Positions 43,079-51,760 of a stretch of DNA of 64,000 bases are shown here, in pieces. Made by a program: the position numbers and the translations under genes. The notes beneath the pieces were generated by a model. That model was given only the letters and a program-made list of their open reading frames with translations, was not told the origin of the DNA and did not search any database. This DNA is from Jiangella endophytica. Its GTDB lineage: Bacteria > Actinomycetota > Actinomycetes > Jiangellales > Jiangellaceae. The first letter of the stretch is position 1. Every line of letters begins with the position of its first letter. The stretch covers positions 1-64,000 of the forward strand of contig NZ_QVAI01000025.1 of NCBI RefSeq assembly GCF_003427025.1, read 5' to 3'.

Positions 43079-43791
43079 CCGGGTTGGCGGAGCAGTTCGA
43101 TGTCGAACAGGTAGCGGCCGCCGACGTAGCGGGACTCGGTGAACTCCAGCGGCGCGTCGGCCTGGTCGTGGATCGTGCGCTGCTCGATCAGCAGCGGCGC
43201 GCCGGGCGGAACGTTCAGCCACTGCGCCTCCTGGACGTCCGCCGCGGCCGCGGTGAGCGTTCCGTGCGCGCGGGTGGGCGTGCGCCCGATCGCCTCCAGC
43301 GCCACGAACAGCGACGTCTCCTCCAGGTTCGCTTCGAGCACGCCGGCGCAGACGGCCGGCAGCCGGACGTTCTCGACCGCCATCGGGACGCCGTCGGCCA
43401 GCCGGAGCCGCTGGATCGCGACCACCAGCCCGCCGACCGGCAGCTGCAGCGCCACGACCTCGTGGTCGGTGCCGGCCCGGACGCCCGACTGCAGCAGGCG
43501 CGAGCCCGCCTTCAGCCCGCGGCGGCGCATCTCCTCGGTGAACGAGAGCAGCGTGTTGATGCGCCGGTGCACCGGCGTCTGCGCGACGAACGTGCCGCGG
43601 CCGGAGACCCGGTACAGCAGTCCGTCGGCGGCCAGCCGCTGGACGGCCTGGCGCGCGGTCATGCGGCTGACGCCGAAGCGCCGGCACAACTCCGCGTCGG
43701 ACGGCAGCGGGTCGCCCGGCTGCGCCTTCGCGATCATCTTGCGCAGCTCGCTCTCGATGATCACGTACGCGGGCGGTGTGGTCGACTTCAT
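43075..43791 (-). CDS. GntR-family regulator with UTRA (HutC-type) effector domain
   Basis: A 238-residue regulator. The winged helix-turn-helix is at ~10-75 (SELRKMIAKAQPGDPLPSDA, RRFGVSRMTARQAVQRLAAD) and the UTRA domain is at ~90-235 (RRINTLLSFTEEMRRRG, AVENVRLPAVCAGVL, HDQADAPLEFTESRYVGGRY). HutC/UTRA proteins bind sugar phosphates, amino sugars or acids. Its stop overlaps the phosphotriesterase-family gene (four bases). It is divergent from the ROK kinase operon; TGTCTA/TAGACA half-sites occur at 43833-43858 and 38020-38045, so it is a good candidate regulator of both operons. Confidence 0.88.
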   Translation of the reverse strand: MKSTTPPAYVIIESELRKMIAKAQPGDPLPSDAELCRRFGVSRMTARQAVQRLAADGLLYRVSGRGTFVAQTPVHRRINTLLSFTEEMRRRGLKAGSRLLQSGVRAGTDHEVVALQLPVGGLVVAIQRLRLADGVPMAVENVRLPAVCAGVLEANLEETSLFVALEAIGRTPTRAHGTLTAAAADVQEAQWLNVPPGAPLLIEQRTIHDQADAPLEFTESRYVGGRYLFDIELLRQPG

Positions 43792-43832
43792 CCAGTCCCC
43801 GTCATTTGAGTGGTTGACGAACTCACTAGCAG

Positions 43833-43858
43833 TATAGATACTCTGCCTATCTAGACAG
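43833..43858. promoter_or_regulatory. putative GntR/UTRA operator between GntR and ROK kinase genes
   Basis: TATAGATA (43833-43840) and CTATCTAGACAG (43847-43858) share CTAT/ATAG and TAGACA halves with the 38020 site. It is an AT-rich island in the 98-base divergent gap, near the promoters of both genes. Confidence 0.55.
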
Positions 43859-43889
43859 CCAGTCAGGTTGCTTTCTTCGAGGGAGTGGC

Positions 43890-44864
43890 GTGCACGAGAG
43901 GGTCCTGGGCATCGACGTCGGCGGCACCACGGTCAAGTGGGTCGTGTTCGACGTGCGGACCGGCCGGGTGCTGGTCCGGGGTGCGATCCCGACTGCCGGC
44001 GACCCCGCGGCCGTCGCCGCCGACCTCTCCGCACTGGCCGCCGCCGCCGACCTCGCCGCACTGGCCGCCGCCGATGCCGCCGTCGGATACGCGCCGGGGG
44101 ACGCGGCGCGCGGCGCCCGGATCTCGGCGATCGGTGTCGGCGTGCCGGGCCACGTCGACCGGGCGACCGGCGTCGTCCGGTTCCTGCCGAACGTTCCCGG
44201 CGACTGGCCGGGCTTCCCGCTCGCCGCCACCCTGCGCGGCGCCACCGGCCGCCCGGTCACCGTCGTCAACGACGCCCGCGCGTTCTGCCTCGCCGAATGG
44301 CGGCTGGGAGCGGCCCGCGGCTACGACGACGTGCTGTTCCTGACACTCGGCACGGGGGTCGGTGGCGGCGTCGTCAGCGGCGGCACGCTGCTGACCGGCC
44401 CGGACGACCGGCTGGGCGAGATCGGCCACCTCGTCTACGACCGCGGCGGCCCGCCCTGCGGCTGCGGCCACCGCGGCTGCCTCGAGACCTACGCCAGCGC
44501 GACGGCGATCGCCCGCGCCGCCGGCCGCATCAGCGCCGCCGACGTCTTCCTCGCGCCCGCCGACCCGCGGGCCCAGACGGCCGTCGCCGCCGCGGGCCGG
44601 GCCATCGGTGAGACCGTCGCCAGCCTGTGTGCGGTCCTGCCGGCCGATCTGCTGGTCGTCGGCGGCGGAGTGGCGGCCGGCCTGCCGCGGCTGCGCCCGT
44701 CCATCGAGGCCGCACTCGCCGAACGACGCGACTTCATCGGCGTGGTCGACGTCGTCGCGGCCGGGCTGGGACCCGACGCGGGAGCCGTCGGCGCCGCCCT
44801 GGCAGCCCTGGATTCGACCACGACGGACGGAGGTGCGCGTGAGCTGGATCAGGCGAGCGCATGA
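43890..44864 (+). CDS. ROK-family sugar kinase
   Basis: A 324-residue ROK kinase. ATP motif DVGGTTVKW (~9-17), the catalytic Asp in VVNDARAFCLAEWRLG, TLGTGVGGGVV and the zinc-binding CGCGHRGCLETYAS after GEIGHLVYD. A low-complexity Ala stretch (LAALAAADAA) near residue 50 comes from a GC-rich insertion. It would phosphorylate a hexose or amino sugar. GTG 43890 starts an operon of eight genes under the adjacent GntR regulator; the SIS gene overlaps its end by 26 bases. Confidence 0.87.
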   Translation: MHERVLGIDVGGTTVKWVVFDVRTGRVLVRGAIPTAGDPAAVAADLSALAAAADLAALAAADAAVGYAPGDAARGARISAIGVGVPGHVDRATGVVRFLPNVPGDWPGFPLAATLRGATGRPVTVVNDARAFCLAEWRLGAARGYDDVLFLTLGTGVGGGVVSGGTLLTGPDDRLGEIGHLVYDRGGPPCGCGHRGCLETYASATAIARAAGRISAADVFLAPADPRAQTAVAAAGRAIGETVASLCAVLPADLLVVGGGVAAGLPRLRPSIEAALAERRDFIGVVDVVAAGLGPDAGAVGAALAALDSTTTDGGARELDQASA

Positions 44865-45606
44865 GGTGCTCGACACGATCGCGCGGACGCAGGGCGAGGC
44901 CATCGAGACGGCCAGCCGGTTCTGCGCGGACTCGATCGGCGGCGGCGGGGTGGTGCACACCTTCGGCACCGGCCACTCGCGCATCCCGGTGGAGGAGCTC
45001 TTCCCGCGCTACGGCTCGTATCCCGGCTACCACCCGATCGTCGAGCTGTCGATGACGTTCCACACCCAGGTCGTGGGCGCGAACGGGCAGCGGCAGGCGA
45101 TGTTCATCGAGCGGGTCGAAGGGCTCGCCGAGCAGATTCTGGCCAACTTCACGCTGCGCGAGACCGACGCGATGATCGTGTTCAGCGCCAGTGGCCTGAA
45201 CGCCGTCCCGATCGAGATCGCCCAGCAGGTCCGCAAGGCCGGCCTCAAGGTCATCGCGGTGACGGCGCTCGCGGAGTCCCGCTCCGCCCCGGCCCGGCAC
45301 AGCTCGGGCACGCGGCTGGCCGACCACGCCGACGTCGTCATCGATCTGTGCACCCCGCCCGGCGACGCCCTGTGCGGGGTCGACGGACTGGACGTGCCGG
45401 TCGGGCCGGGCAGCACGCTGGCCGCGGTCGCGATCGTCAACGAGATCAAGGTGCGGGTCGCCGAGCTGCTGACGGCCGCCGGAACGATGCCGCCGGTGCT
45501 CACCAGCAAGGCGCTGGTCGGCCCGGAGGAGTCGGCCGCCCGGTTCGAGGCCGCCTACCTCGACCACGGCCGCCGGGCCGCCGCGGTCCTGCGGGGGACG
45601 CCATGA
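44839..45606 (+). CDS. SIS-domain sugar-phosphate-binding protein
   Basis: A 255-residue SIS (sugar isomerase) domain protein. The phosphate-loop segments are VVHTFGTGHSRIPVEELFPR and MIVFSASGLNAVPIEIAQQV, the classical two Ser/Thr-rich turns, followed by LKVIAVTALAESRSAP and an HSSGTRLADHADVVIDL region. This SIS group (UPF0309-like) acts on or senses phosphosugars; with the ROK kinase it suggests isomerisation or deamination of an amino-sugar phosphate. GTG 44839 is preceded by GGAGGTGCGC. The stop overlaps the SDR start. Confidence 0.82.
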   Translation: MSWIRRAHEVLDTIARTQGEAIETASRFCADSIGGGGVVHTFGTGHSRIPVEELFPRYGSYPGYHPIVELSMTFHTQVVGANGQRQAMFIERVEGLAEQILANFTLRETDAMIVFSASGLNAVPIEIAQQVRKAGLKVIAVTALAESRSAPARHSSGTRLADHADVVIDLCTPPGDALCGVDGLDVPVGPGSTLAAVAIVNEIKVRVAELLTAAGTMPPVLTSKALVGPEESAARFEAAYLDHGRRAAAVLRGTP

Positions 45607-46298
45607 GGGTCCTGGTCTGCGGCGGCTCCGGCGGCATCGGGTCGGCGTGCGTCGCCACCCTGACCGCCGCCGGCGCGCACGTCGTCGCCGCCGACCGCGA
45701 CACCGCCGACATCACCCGGCCCGGCGGCGCGGAGAAGGCGGTCGCGCGGGCGCTCGACGAGCTCGGCGGACTGGACGGTGTCGTGCACGCGGTCGGCCGG
45801 TCCGGCCGGCGGCTCGGCGACGGTCCGGTGAGCGGGTGCACCGACGAAGCCTGGCACGAGGTGCACCGGGTCAACCTCGACTCGGTGTTCTGGCTGCTCC
45901 GCGCGGCGCTGCCGGTGCTGCGCGGCAACGACGGCGGCGGCTCGGCCGTGGTGATCGGGTCGGCGCTGGCCCGGACCCTGGACCGCGACTTCCTCACCGC
46001 CGCCTACCTGACCAGCAAGAGTGCCGTCGAGACGCTGGTCCGGGCGGCCGCCTTCGAGGGCGCCCCCGACGGCGTCCGGGTCAACGTCGTGGCGCCCGGG
46101 CTGGTGGACACCCCGATGGCGGCTCGTGCTCTGACGGACCCGGCGATCGGCGGCCGGCTGCCGGACCTCATGCCGCTCGGCGGCCGGGCCGGATCGCCGG
46201 ACGACGTCGCGGTGGCGGTCGCGTGGCTGCTCTCGCCGGCGTCGGCGCAGGTGACCGGCGCGGTGCTGCCCGCCGACGGTGGCTGGAGTCTGCGATGA
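45603..46298 (+). CDS. short-chain dehydrogenase/reductase (SDR)
   Basis: A 231-residue classical SDR. GGSGGIG at 7-13, DITRPGG, LDGVVHAVG (NNAG-equivalent), the catalytic Ser in VVIGSALA, and the Tyr-Lys in YLTSK, with PGLVDTP after it. It should oxidise or reduce a sugar or sugar-alcohol hydroxyl with NAD(P). ATG 45603 overlaps the SIS stop (ATGA), and its stop overlaps the next start. Confidence 0.87.
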   Translation: MRVLVCGGSGGIGSACVATLTAAGAHVVAADRDTADITRPGGAEKAVARALDELGGLDGVVHAVGRSGRRLGDGPVSGCTDEAWHEVHRVNLDSVFWLLRAALPVLRGNDGGGSAVVIGSALARTLDRDFLTAAYLTSKSAVETLVRAAAFEGAPDGVRVNVVAPGLVDTPMAARALTDPAIGGRLPDLMPLGGRAGSPDDVAVAVAWLLSPASAQVTGAVLPADGGWSLR

Positions 46299-47581
46299 GC
46301 GCGCCGCCGCCGCTGTGGGAGGGCGATGTCGTCGTGGTCGGCGGCGGGTCGGCGGGATGCGCCGCCGCGGTGGCGGCGGCGCGAGCCGGAGCGAGCACGC
46401 TGCTGATCGAGGCGGCCGGGTTCCTCGGAGGCACCGGCGCCGCGGTCCTCGACACGTTCTACGGCTTCTACGCACCGGGCGGCGACGACGCCCCGAAGGG
46501 CCGGGTGGTCGGCGGCATCGGCTGGGAGGTCGCCGCGTCGCTGCTGGCGGACGGGCAGGCGTTCGAGCGGCCGAACAGCTACGGCGCCGGCACCGGCGTC
46601 ACCTACGAGCCCGAGGCGCTCAAGCGCACCTGGGACCGCCTGACGCACGAGGCCGGCGTCGCCACCCTCCTCCACACCACGTTGACCGGTGTCACCACCA
46701 AGGACCGGCGGGTCGACGGCCTCACCGTCGTCACCAGGGCCGGCACTCGCACCGTCACGGCGAGAACCGTCGTCGACGCCAGCGGCGACGCCGAGGTGGC
46801 GTGGCGGGCCGGCGCCGCCCTCGAGCGTCCGGCGGACGACCAGAAGCTGCAGCCGCTCACCGCGACCTTCCGGCTCGGCGGCGTCGACACGAACGTCATC
46901 ACGACGAAAGAGCTGCACGAGCGGCTGGCGAAGGCGGCCGAGTCCGGTCGCTACCGGCTGCCGCGGCGCGAGGGCTCGGTGCACCGGACGGTGCTGCCCG
47001 GCGTCGTGCACACGAACCTGACCCGGGTCGGCGGAGTGGATCCGACCGACCCGTGGCAGCTCTCGGCGGCGGAGGCCGAGGGACGGGCCCAGGTGGCCGA
47101 GTACGTCCGCTTCCTCACCGAGGAGGTGCCGGGGTACGAGGATGCCTACCTGTTGTCGACGTCGGTGCGCATCGGCGTGCGCGAGACCCGCCGGCTGATC
47201 GGGCGGTACGTGCTCACCCGCGACGACGTCCTGGAGGCACGCGACTTCCCGGACGCCGTCGCCCGCTGCGGCGCACCCGTCGAGGACCACGACGGCGGGG
47301 AGTCGACCATCTGGGAGTACGTCGGCGGGCACCGGTCCGGACGCACCTACGGCGTGCCCTACCGCTGCCTGCTACCTGGAGAACTGGACAACCTGGCCGT
47401 CGCCGGCCGTTGCCTGTCCGCCACGCACGACGCGCACGCCTCCGTGCGCTCGATGGCCCAGTGCATGGCGCTCGGACAGGCGGCCGGCACCGCGGCGGCA
47501 CTGGCACCGGACGGTGCCGCCGGCGCGCTGGACGCGGCGGTCCTGCGGGACCGGCTGGCCGACGGCGCGGCCGTGCTCTGA
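46295..47581 (+). CDS. FAD-dependent oxidoreductase
   Basis: A 428-residue FAD enzyme. The dinucleotide motif GDVVVVGGGSAGCAAAVAAA is at ~9-30, an insertion rich in Gly/Asp follows, a second nucleotide element is TVVDASGDAEVAWRAG (~165), and the C-terminal YGVPYRCLLPGELDNLAVAG leads into ARCLS-like GRCLSATHDAHASVR and MGLGQAAG-type MALGQAAGTAAAL. This is the layout of the FAD_oxidored (PF12831) group in sugar operons. The electron acceptor and substrate are unknown. It is coupled to the SDR (ATGA), 38 bases upstream of the binding-protein gene. Confidence 0.85.
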   Translation: MSAPPPLWEGDVVVVGGGSAGCAAAVAAARAGASTLLIEAAGFLGGTGAAVLDTFYGFYAPGGDDAPKGRVVGGIGWEVAASLLADGQAFERPNSYGAGTGVTYEPEALKRTWDRLTHEAGVATLLHTTLTGVTTKDRRVDGLTVVTRAGTRTVTARTVVDASGDAEVAWRAGAALERPADDQKLQPLTATFRLGGVDTNVITTKELHERLAKAAESGRYRLPRREGSVHRTVLPGVVHTNLTRVGGVDPTDPWQLSAAEAEGRAQVAEYVRFLTEEVPGYEDAYLLSTSVRIGVRETRRLIGRYVLTRDDVLEARDFPDAVARCGAPVEDHDGGESTIWEYVGGHRSGRTYGVPYRCLLPGELDNLAVAGRCLSATHDAHASVRSMAQCMALGQAAGTAAALAPDGAAGALDAAVLRDRLADGAAVL

Positions 47582-47619
47582 CCCCACACGAAGACAGCGA
47601 CAGAGAAGGAGACGGAGAG

Positions 47620-48876
47620 ATGCGCACCCGCAACGCTCCGACCGCAGCCGTGCTCGCCCTGGGCATCGGACTGCTCGCCACCGCCTGCGGCGGCGACGAC
47701 ACCGACGACGCGGGCGGCGAAGGCGGCGTCTCGGGCGAGGTCACCATGTGGACCTACCCGGCGATCGCCGACGAGCCCACCCACCGGGCGTTCTGGGACG
47801 ACACCATCGCGGCGTTCAACGAGGAGTACCCGGACGTCGACGTGACGGTCGAGATCTTCCCATGGGCCGACCGCGACCAGGCGCTGACGACGGCCATCGC
47901 CGGCAACAGCGCCCCGGACGTCGTCTACCTGATCCCGGACCAGCTGCCGGCCTACGCACGCAACATCGAGCCGATCGACGACTACCTCAGCGAGGACGAG
48001 AAGGCCGACTACCGGCAGAACGTCGTCGACTCCGTCAGCATCGACGGGCAGATGATGGGCGCGCCGATCCTGCAGAGCGTCCTCGCGCTGGTCTGCAACA
48101 AGCAGGTCTTCGACGCCGTCGGGCAGACGGAGTACCCGGAGACGTGGGACGACCTGCTGACGATGGCGCCGGCGTTCCAGGCGGCCGGCTACGACATGAC
48201 CGCCTACCGGGGCGACGTCGCCAACTCGCTCAACCTGTCCTTCTACCCGTTGCTCTGGCAGGCCGGCGGCGACGTCTTCAACGACGACGGCACCGAGGTG
48301 GCGTTCAACAGCGACGAGGGCGTGCGCGCGCTGGAGTTCGTCCAGCAGCTGGTCGAGGACGGCTACGTCGACTCGGCGCCGCTGACCACCGAGCCGCCGC
48401 TGGAGCAGACCCGCATCGCGCAGAACAAGGTCGCCTGCATCTGGGACATGGAGCCGCAGTACCTGGTCGACTTCTGGGGCGCCGAGAACGTCGTCGTCCG
48501 GCCGCCGCTGAGCGACGCCGAGCAGATCCAGTACGGCACCGTCGGCTCGCTGTCGATGCTGCGCACGTCGGAGAACAAGGACGCCGCCGGTGCGTGGATC
48601 GACTTCGTCACCGCCGCCGACCGTGCCGCCGAGTACGACACCGCCGGCCGGTTCTTCTCCACGAAGGAGTCGGTCGGGACGCTCTACGACGGCGACCCGA
48701 TCCTGGGTGAGCTGGAGCAGTACGCCGGCCTGACCACCGTCGGCCCGCTGAACGCGCACGCACGCGAGGTCATGGGCGTGCTGGCGCCGGAGATCCAGGC
48801 GGTCCTCGTCGGCGACAAGGACCCGCGGCAGGCGCTCGACGACGCCGCCGCGGCGGCGAACGCGCTCCTCGGATGA
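47620..48876 (+). CDS. carbohydrate ABC importer substrate-binding lipoprotein (family 1)
   Basis: A 418-residue solute-binding lipoprotein with signal peptide and lipobox ATAC (~residue 23). The mature fold has VTMWTYPAIADEPTHRAFWD, DVTVEIFPWADRDQALTTAI, SAPDVVYLIPDQLPAYARNI and WDMEPQYLVDFWG. ATG 47620 follows AGGAGACGGAGAG. It binds an oligosaccharide or modified sugar generated by the secreted proteins of the same module. It is the first transport gene of the operon. Confidence 0.9.
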   Translation: MRTRNAPTAAVLALGIGLLATACGGDDTDDAGGEGGVSGEVTMWTYPAIADEPTHRAFWDDTIAAFNEEYPDVDVTVEIFPWADRDQALTTAIAGNSAPDVVYLIPDQLPAYARNIEPIDDYLSEDEKADYRQNVVDSVSIDGQMMGAPILQSVLALVCNKQVFDAVGQTEYPETWDDLLTMAPAFQAAGYDMTAYRGDVANSLNLSFYPLLWQAGGDVFNDDGTEVAFNSDEGVRALEFVQQLVEDGYVDSAPLTTEPPLEQTRIAQNKVACIWDMEPQYLVDFWGAENVVVRPPLSDAEQIQYGTVGSLSMLRTSENKDAAGAWIDFVTAADRAAEYDTAGRFFSTKESVGTLYDGDPILGELEQYAGLTTVGPLNAHAREVMGVLAPEIQAVLVGDKDPRQALDDAAAAANALLG

Positions 48877-49769
48877 CGGTGAGCGGCATCGCGGTCGCCT
48901 CCCGCCGGTCGCTGCGCCGGCGGGAGGCCCGCGTCGGGTTGCTGTTCGTCCTGCCGGTCCTGCTGTTCTTCCTCGCGTTCCGGTTCGGGCCGGCGCTCGC
49001 GGGCGGCGTGCTCGCGTTCACCGACTACACGATCGGCGCGGAGACCAGCTGGACCGGCCTGGACAACCTGCGGCGCATGGTCGACGACCCGCTGTTCTGG
49101 CGGGCGCTGCGCACGACGCTGGTCTACTCGGTGCTCGCGGTGCCGCTGTCGATCCTGGCCGCCCTGGGCATGGCGCTGCTGGTGCGGCGGTCGTTCCGCG
49201 GCGTCCGGCTGTTCCGGTCGATCTTCTTCCTGCCGGTCGTGACCAGCCTGGTGCTGGCCGGCATCGTGTTCACCTGGATCTTCTCCCAGGGCGGGCCGTG
49301 GTCGTCGCTCCTGGGCGCCGTCGGCCTGCCGGACCGGTCGTGGCTGTCCGACACCGCGCTGGTGGTGCCGGCGCTGGTCATCGTCGCGGTGTGGACGCGG
49401 TTCGGGTTCGGCATGCTGATCCTGCTGGCGCGGCTGCAGGACATCCCGCGCGAGCTGGAGGAGGCGGCGCTCACCGACGGCGCCGGCGCCTGGCACCGGT
49501 TCCGCTACATCGTGCTGCCGGAGTTGCGGCCCGCGCTGTTCTTCCTCGCGGTCATCGAGACGACGGTGTCGTTCCAGGTGTTCGACACGGTCTACGTGAT
49601 GACCGGCGGCGGGCCGGCGCAGTCCAGCTACATGCTCGTCTTCCAGCTCTACGACCAGGCGTTCCGGTACTTCGACTTCGGGTACGCGAGCGCGATCGGG
49701 CTGGCGCTGTTCGTGATGACGCTGGTGGTCGCGCTGATCCAGCGGCTGACCCTGGGGAGGGACCGATGA
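48873..49769 (+). CDS. carbohydrate ABC importer permease, MalF/UgpA type
   Basis: A 298-residue permease; helices include VGLLFVLPVLLFFLAFRFGP, LVYSVLAVPLSILAALGMAL and FRSIFFLPVVTSLVLAGIVF. The EAA loop is EEAALTDGAGAWHRFRYIVL. The start overlaps the binding-protein stop (ATGA). No ATPase gene follows, so the shared MsiK-type ATPase is implied. Confidence 0.9.
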   Translation: MTVSGIAVASRRSLRRREARVGLLFVLPVLLFFLAFRFGPALAGGVLAFTDYTIGAETSWTGLDNLRRMVDDPLFWRALRTTLVYSVLAVPLSILAALGMALLVRRSFRGVRLFRSIFFLPVVTSLVLAGIVFTWIFSQGGPWSSLLGAVGLPDRSWLSDTALVVPALVIVAVWTRFGFGMLILLARLQDIPRELEEAALTDGAGAWHRFRYIVLPELRPALFFLAVIETTVSFQVFDTVYVMTGGGPAQSSYMLVFQLYDQAFRYFDFGYASAIGLALFVMTLVVALIQRLTLGRDR

Positions 49770-50668
49770 CCGCGCTGAGCACGCCGGCCGCACTGGACGC
49801 CGACACCGGCGCGGGTGGCGGGTCGCCGAGGCGCCGGCCCTACCGGGCGCTGCAGCCCAGCCGGGCCGGGACGGCGGTGCGGGCGGTGCTGCTGTTCCTC
49901 GCCGCCGTCGTGACGCTGTTCCCGTTCTACGCGATGGTCGTGTTGTCGCTGAAGCCGGCGGGCGCGATCGTCATGCCGGACAGCCTGCTGCCGTGGCCGA
50001 TCTCGACGGAGGCGTACGAGCGGGTGCTGAGCGCGGAGTCGGTGCTGCGCTGGACCTTCAACACGGCCGTCTACTCGGTGGTGTCGGTGGTCGCGGTGTT
50101 GTTCCTCGCGTCGCTGGCCGGGTACGCGTTCGCCCGCAAGCGGTTCCCGGGCAAGGAGGTGATGTTCTGGTCGTTCATCGCGATGATCATGGTGCCCTAC
50201 CACGTCACGCTGATCCCCAGCTTCATCGTCATCTCCGAGGCCGGCGGCGTGAACACGTACTGGGGGCTGATCCTGCCGACGCTGGCCAACGCGCAGGCCG
50301 TCTTCCTCATGCGGCAGTTCATCAAGTCGCTGCCCGACGAGCTGTTCGAGGCGGCCATGCTGGACGGCTGCTCGGAGTGGCGGATGTACGTGTCGATGGT
50401 GCTGCCGCTGATCAAGCCGATCATGGCGACGCTCGGCGTGTTCGTGTTCCTGTGGCACTGGAACGACTTCCTCTGGCCGCTGATCGTGGGGCAGAGCACC
50501 GACATGCGCACGCTGACGACCGGCCTGGCGTCGTTGAACGCCGAGAACGCGCCGTTGAACGTCGTGCTGGCCGGGTCGGTGGTGGCGTTCGTGCCGATCT
50601 TCATGGCCTACCTGGTCGGGCAGCGGTACTTCACCGAGGGCGTCACGATGACCGGGGTCAAGGGATGA
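49766..50668 (+). CDS. carbohydrate ABC importer permease, MalG/UgpE type
   Basis: A 300-residue permease with an unusually Ala/Gly/Pro-rich cytoplasmic N-terminus of ~35 residues, then six helices (VRAVLLFLAAVVTLFPFYAM, TAVYSVVSVVAVLFLASLAG) and the EAA loop EAAMLDGCSEWRMYVSMVLP. The start overlaps the previous stop, and the stop overlaps the next start. Confidence 0.9.
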   Translation: MTALSTPAALDADTGAGGGSPRRRPYRALQPSRAGTAVRAVLLFLAAVVTLFPFYAMVVLSLKPAGAIVMPDSLLPWPISTEAYERVLSAESVLRWTFNTAVYSVVSVVAVLFLASLAGYAFARKRFPGKEVMFWSFIAMIMVPYHVTLIPSFIVISEAGGVNTYWGLILPTLANAQAVFLMRQFIKSLPDELFEAAMLDGCSEWRMYVSMVLPLIKPIMATLGVFVFLWHWNDFLWPLIVGQSTDMRTLTTGLASLNAENAPLNVVLAGSVVAFVPIFMAYLVGQRYFTEGVTMTGVKG

Positions 50669-51672
50669 GCGTGGTCATCGCGGTCGCGGTGCCCGCGGAC
50701 CTGCGGGCGCTGTTCTTCCCGGACGGGACGGGCGTCGCGCTCGGCGGCCTGGGGGAGCTGCGCGTGGCGGCCGACGGCGCCGCGCTGGGCTCCGCCGAGG
50801 GGCTGGCGGCGCTCGCCGGACCGGCCGACGTGCTGGTGACCAGCTGGCCGTGCGCGTCCGTCACCGGCCCCGTGCTCGACGCGGCGCCGCGGCTGCGGCT
50901 GGTCGCGCACACCGGAGCGTCGGTGAAGCCGTACATCGGCGCCGACGCGTTCGCCCGCGGCGTCCGCGTCACGCAGGCCGGCGCCGCGATGGCCCGTGCC
51001 GTCGGGGAGCAGGCGGTTGCCCTGACACTTGCCCTACTGCATCGAGTGCACCGGTTCGACTTTGCCCTTCGCTCGGGCACGCCGTGGACGGAGGCCAAGG
51101 TGGCGCCGCCACGGCACGAGCTGGCCGGCAGCTCGGTCGGCGTCGTCGGGGCGTCGCGGACCGGCCGGGCGTACGTCGAGCTGGTGCGCGCGCTCGGGGG
51201 CGTCGTCACCGTCGCCGACCCGTTCCTGCCGGCCGCCGAGGCCGACGCGCTCGGGGTCGCCGTCGCCGACCTCGACACCGTTCTGCGGACCTCGCGGGTG
51301 CTGGCGCTGCATGCGCCGGTGCTGCCGCGGACGCGGCGGATGATCGGCGCGCGCGAGCTGGCCCTGCTGCCCGACGGGGCACTGCTGGTCAACACGGCCC
51401 GGTCCGCCCTCGTCGACGGTGACGCGCTGCTGGCCGAGCTGCGCACCGGCCGGATCGACGCGGCGATCGACGTCTACGACGAGCAGCCGCTGCCCGTCGG
51501 CCACCCGCTGCGGTCGCTGCCGAACGTCCTGCTCACGCCGCACGAGGCCGGCGGCACGCTGGAGGCGCGGGTGCGCGGCGGCCGCCTCGTCGCCGAGGAG
51601 ATCGCCCGGTTCCTCGCCGGCGAGCCGCTGCGGCACGAGGTCGTCGAGGAGCAGTTGGCCCGACTCGGGTGA
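50665..51672 (+). CDS. D-isomer-specific 2-hydroxyacid dehydrogenase family protein
   Basis: A 335-residue NAD-dependent dehydrogenase. The nucleotide motif is SSVGVVGASRTGRAYVEL, in which the second Gly of GxGxxG is Ser. Catalytic positions are the Arg in LLVNTARSALVDGDAL, the Glu in VYDEQPLP and the His in LLTPHEAGGT. The family reduces 2-keto acids or oxidises D-2-hydroxy acids. It is the last gene of the operon and presumably acts on the sugar-acid product. ATG 50665 overlaps the permease stop. Confidence 0.87.
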   Translation: MSVVIAVAVPADLRALFFPDGTGVALGGLGELRVAADGAALGSAEGLAALAGPADVLVTSWPCASVTGPVLDAAPRLRLVAHTGASVKPYIGADAFARGVRVTQAGAAMARAVGEQAVALTLALLHRVHRFDFALRSGTPWTEAKVAPPRHELAGSSVGVVGASRTGRAYVELVRALGGVVTVADPFLPAAEADALGVAVADLDTVLRTSRVLALHAPVLPRTRRMIGARELALLPDGALLVNTARSALVDGDALLAELRTGRIDAAIDVYDEQPLPVGHPLRSLPNVLLTPHEAGGTLEARVRGGRLVAEEIARFLAGEPLRHEVVEEQLARLG

Positions 51673-51760
51673 ACGGCGAAATATCACTGCGAAATCACCG
51701 AAATGGGACGGAAAGCTCGCGCGGTCAGACTGTGGCTCCCCTACTCCTGAGGAGCCATCT

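Noticed and set aside
44030-44080. Short GCC-rich repeat in the ROK kinase gene, considered as a CRISPR or tandem repeat.
   Set aside because: It is an in-frame Ala-rich stretch with no regular spacing; no CRISPR-like repeat-spacer pattern is present in the window.
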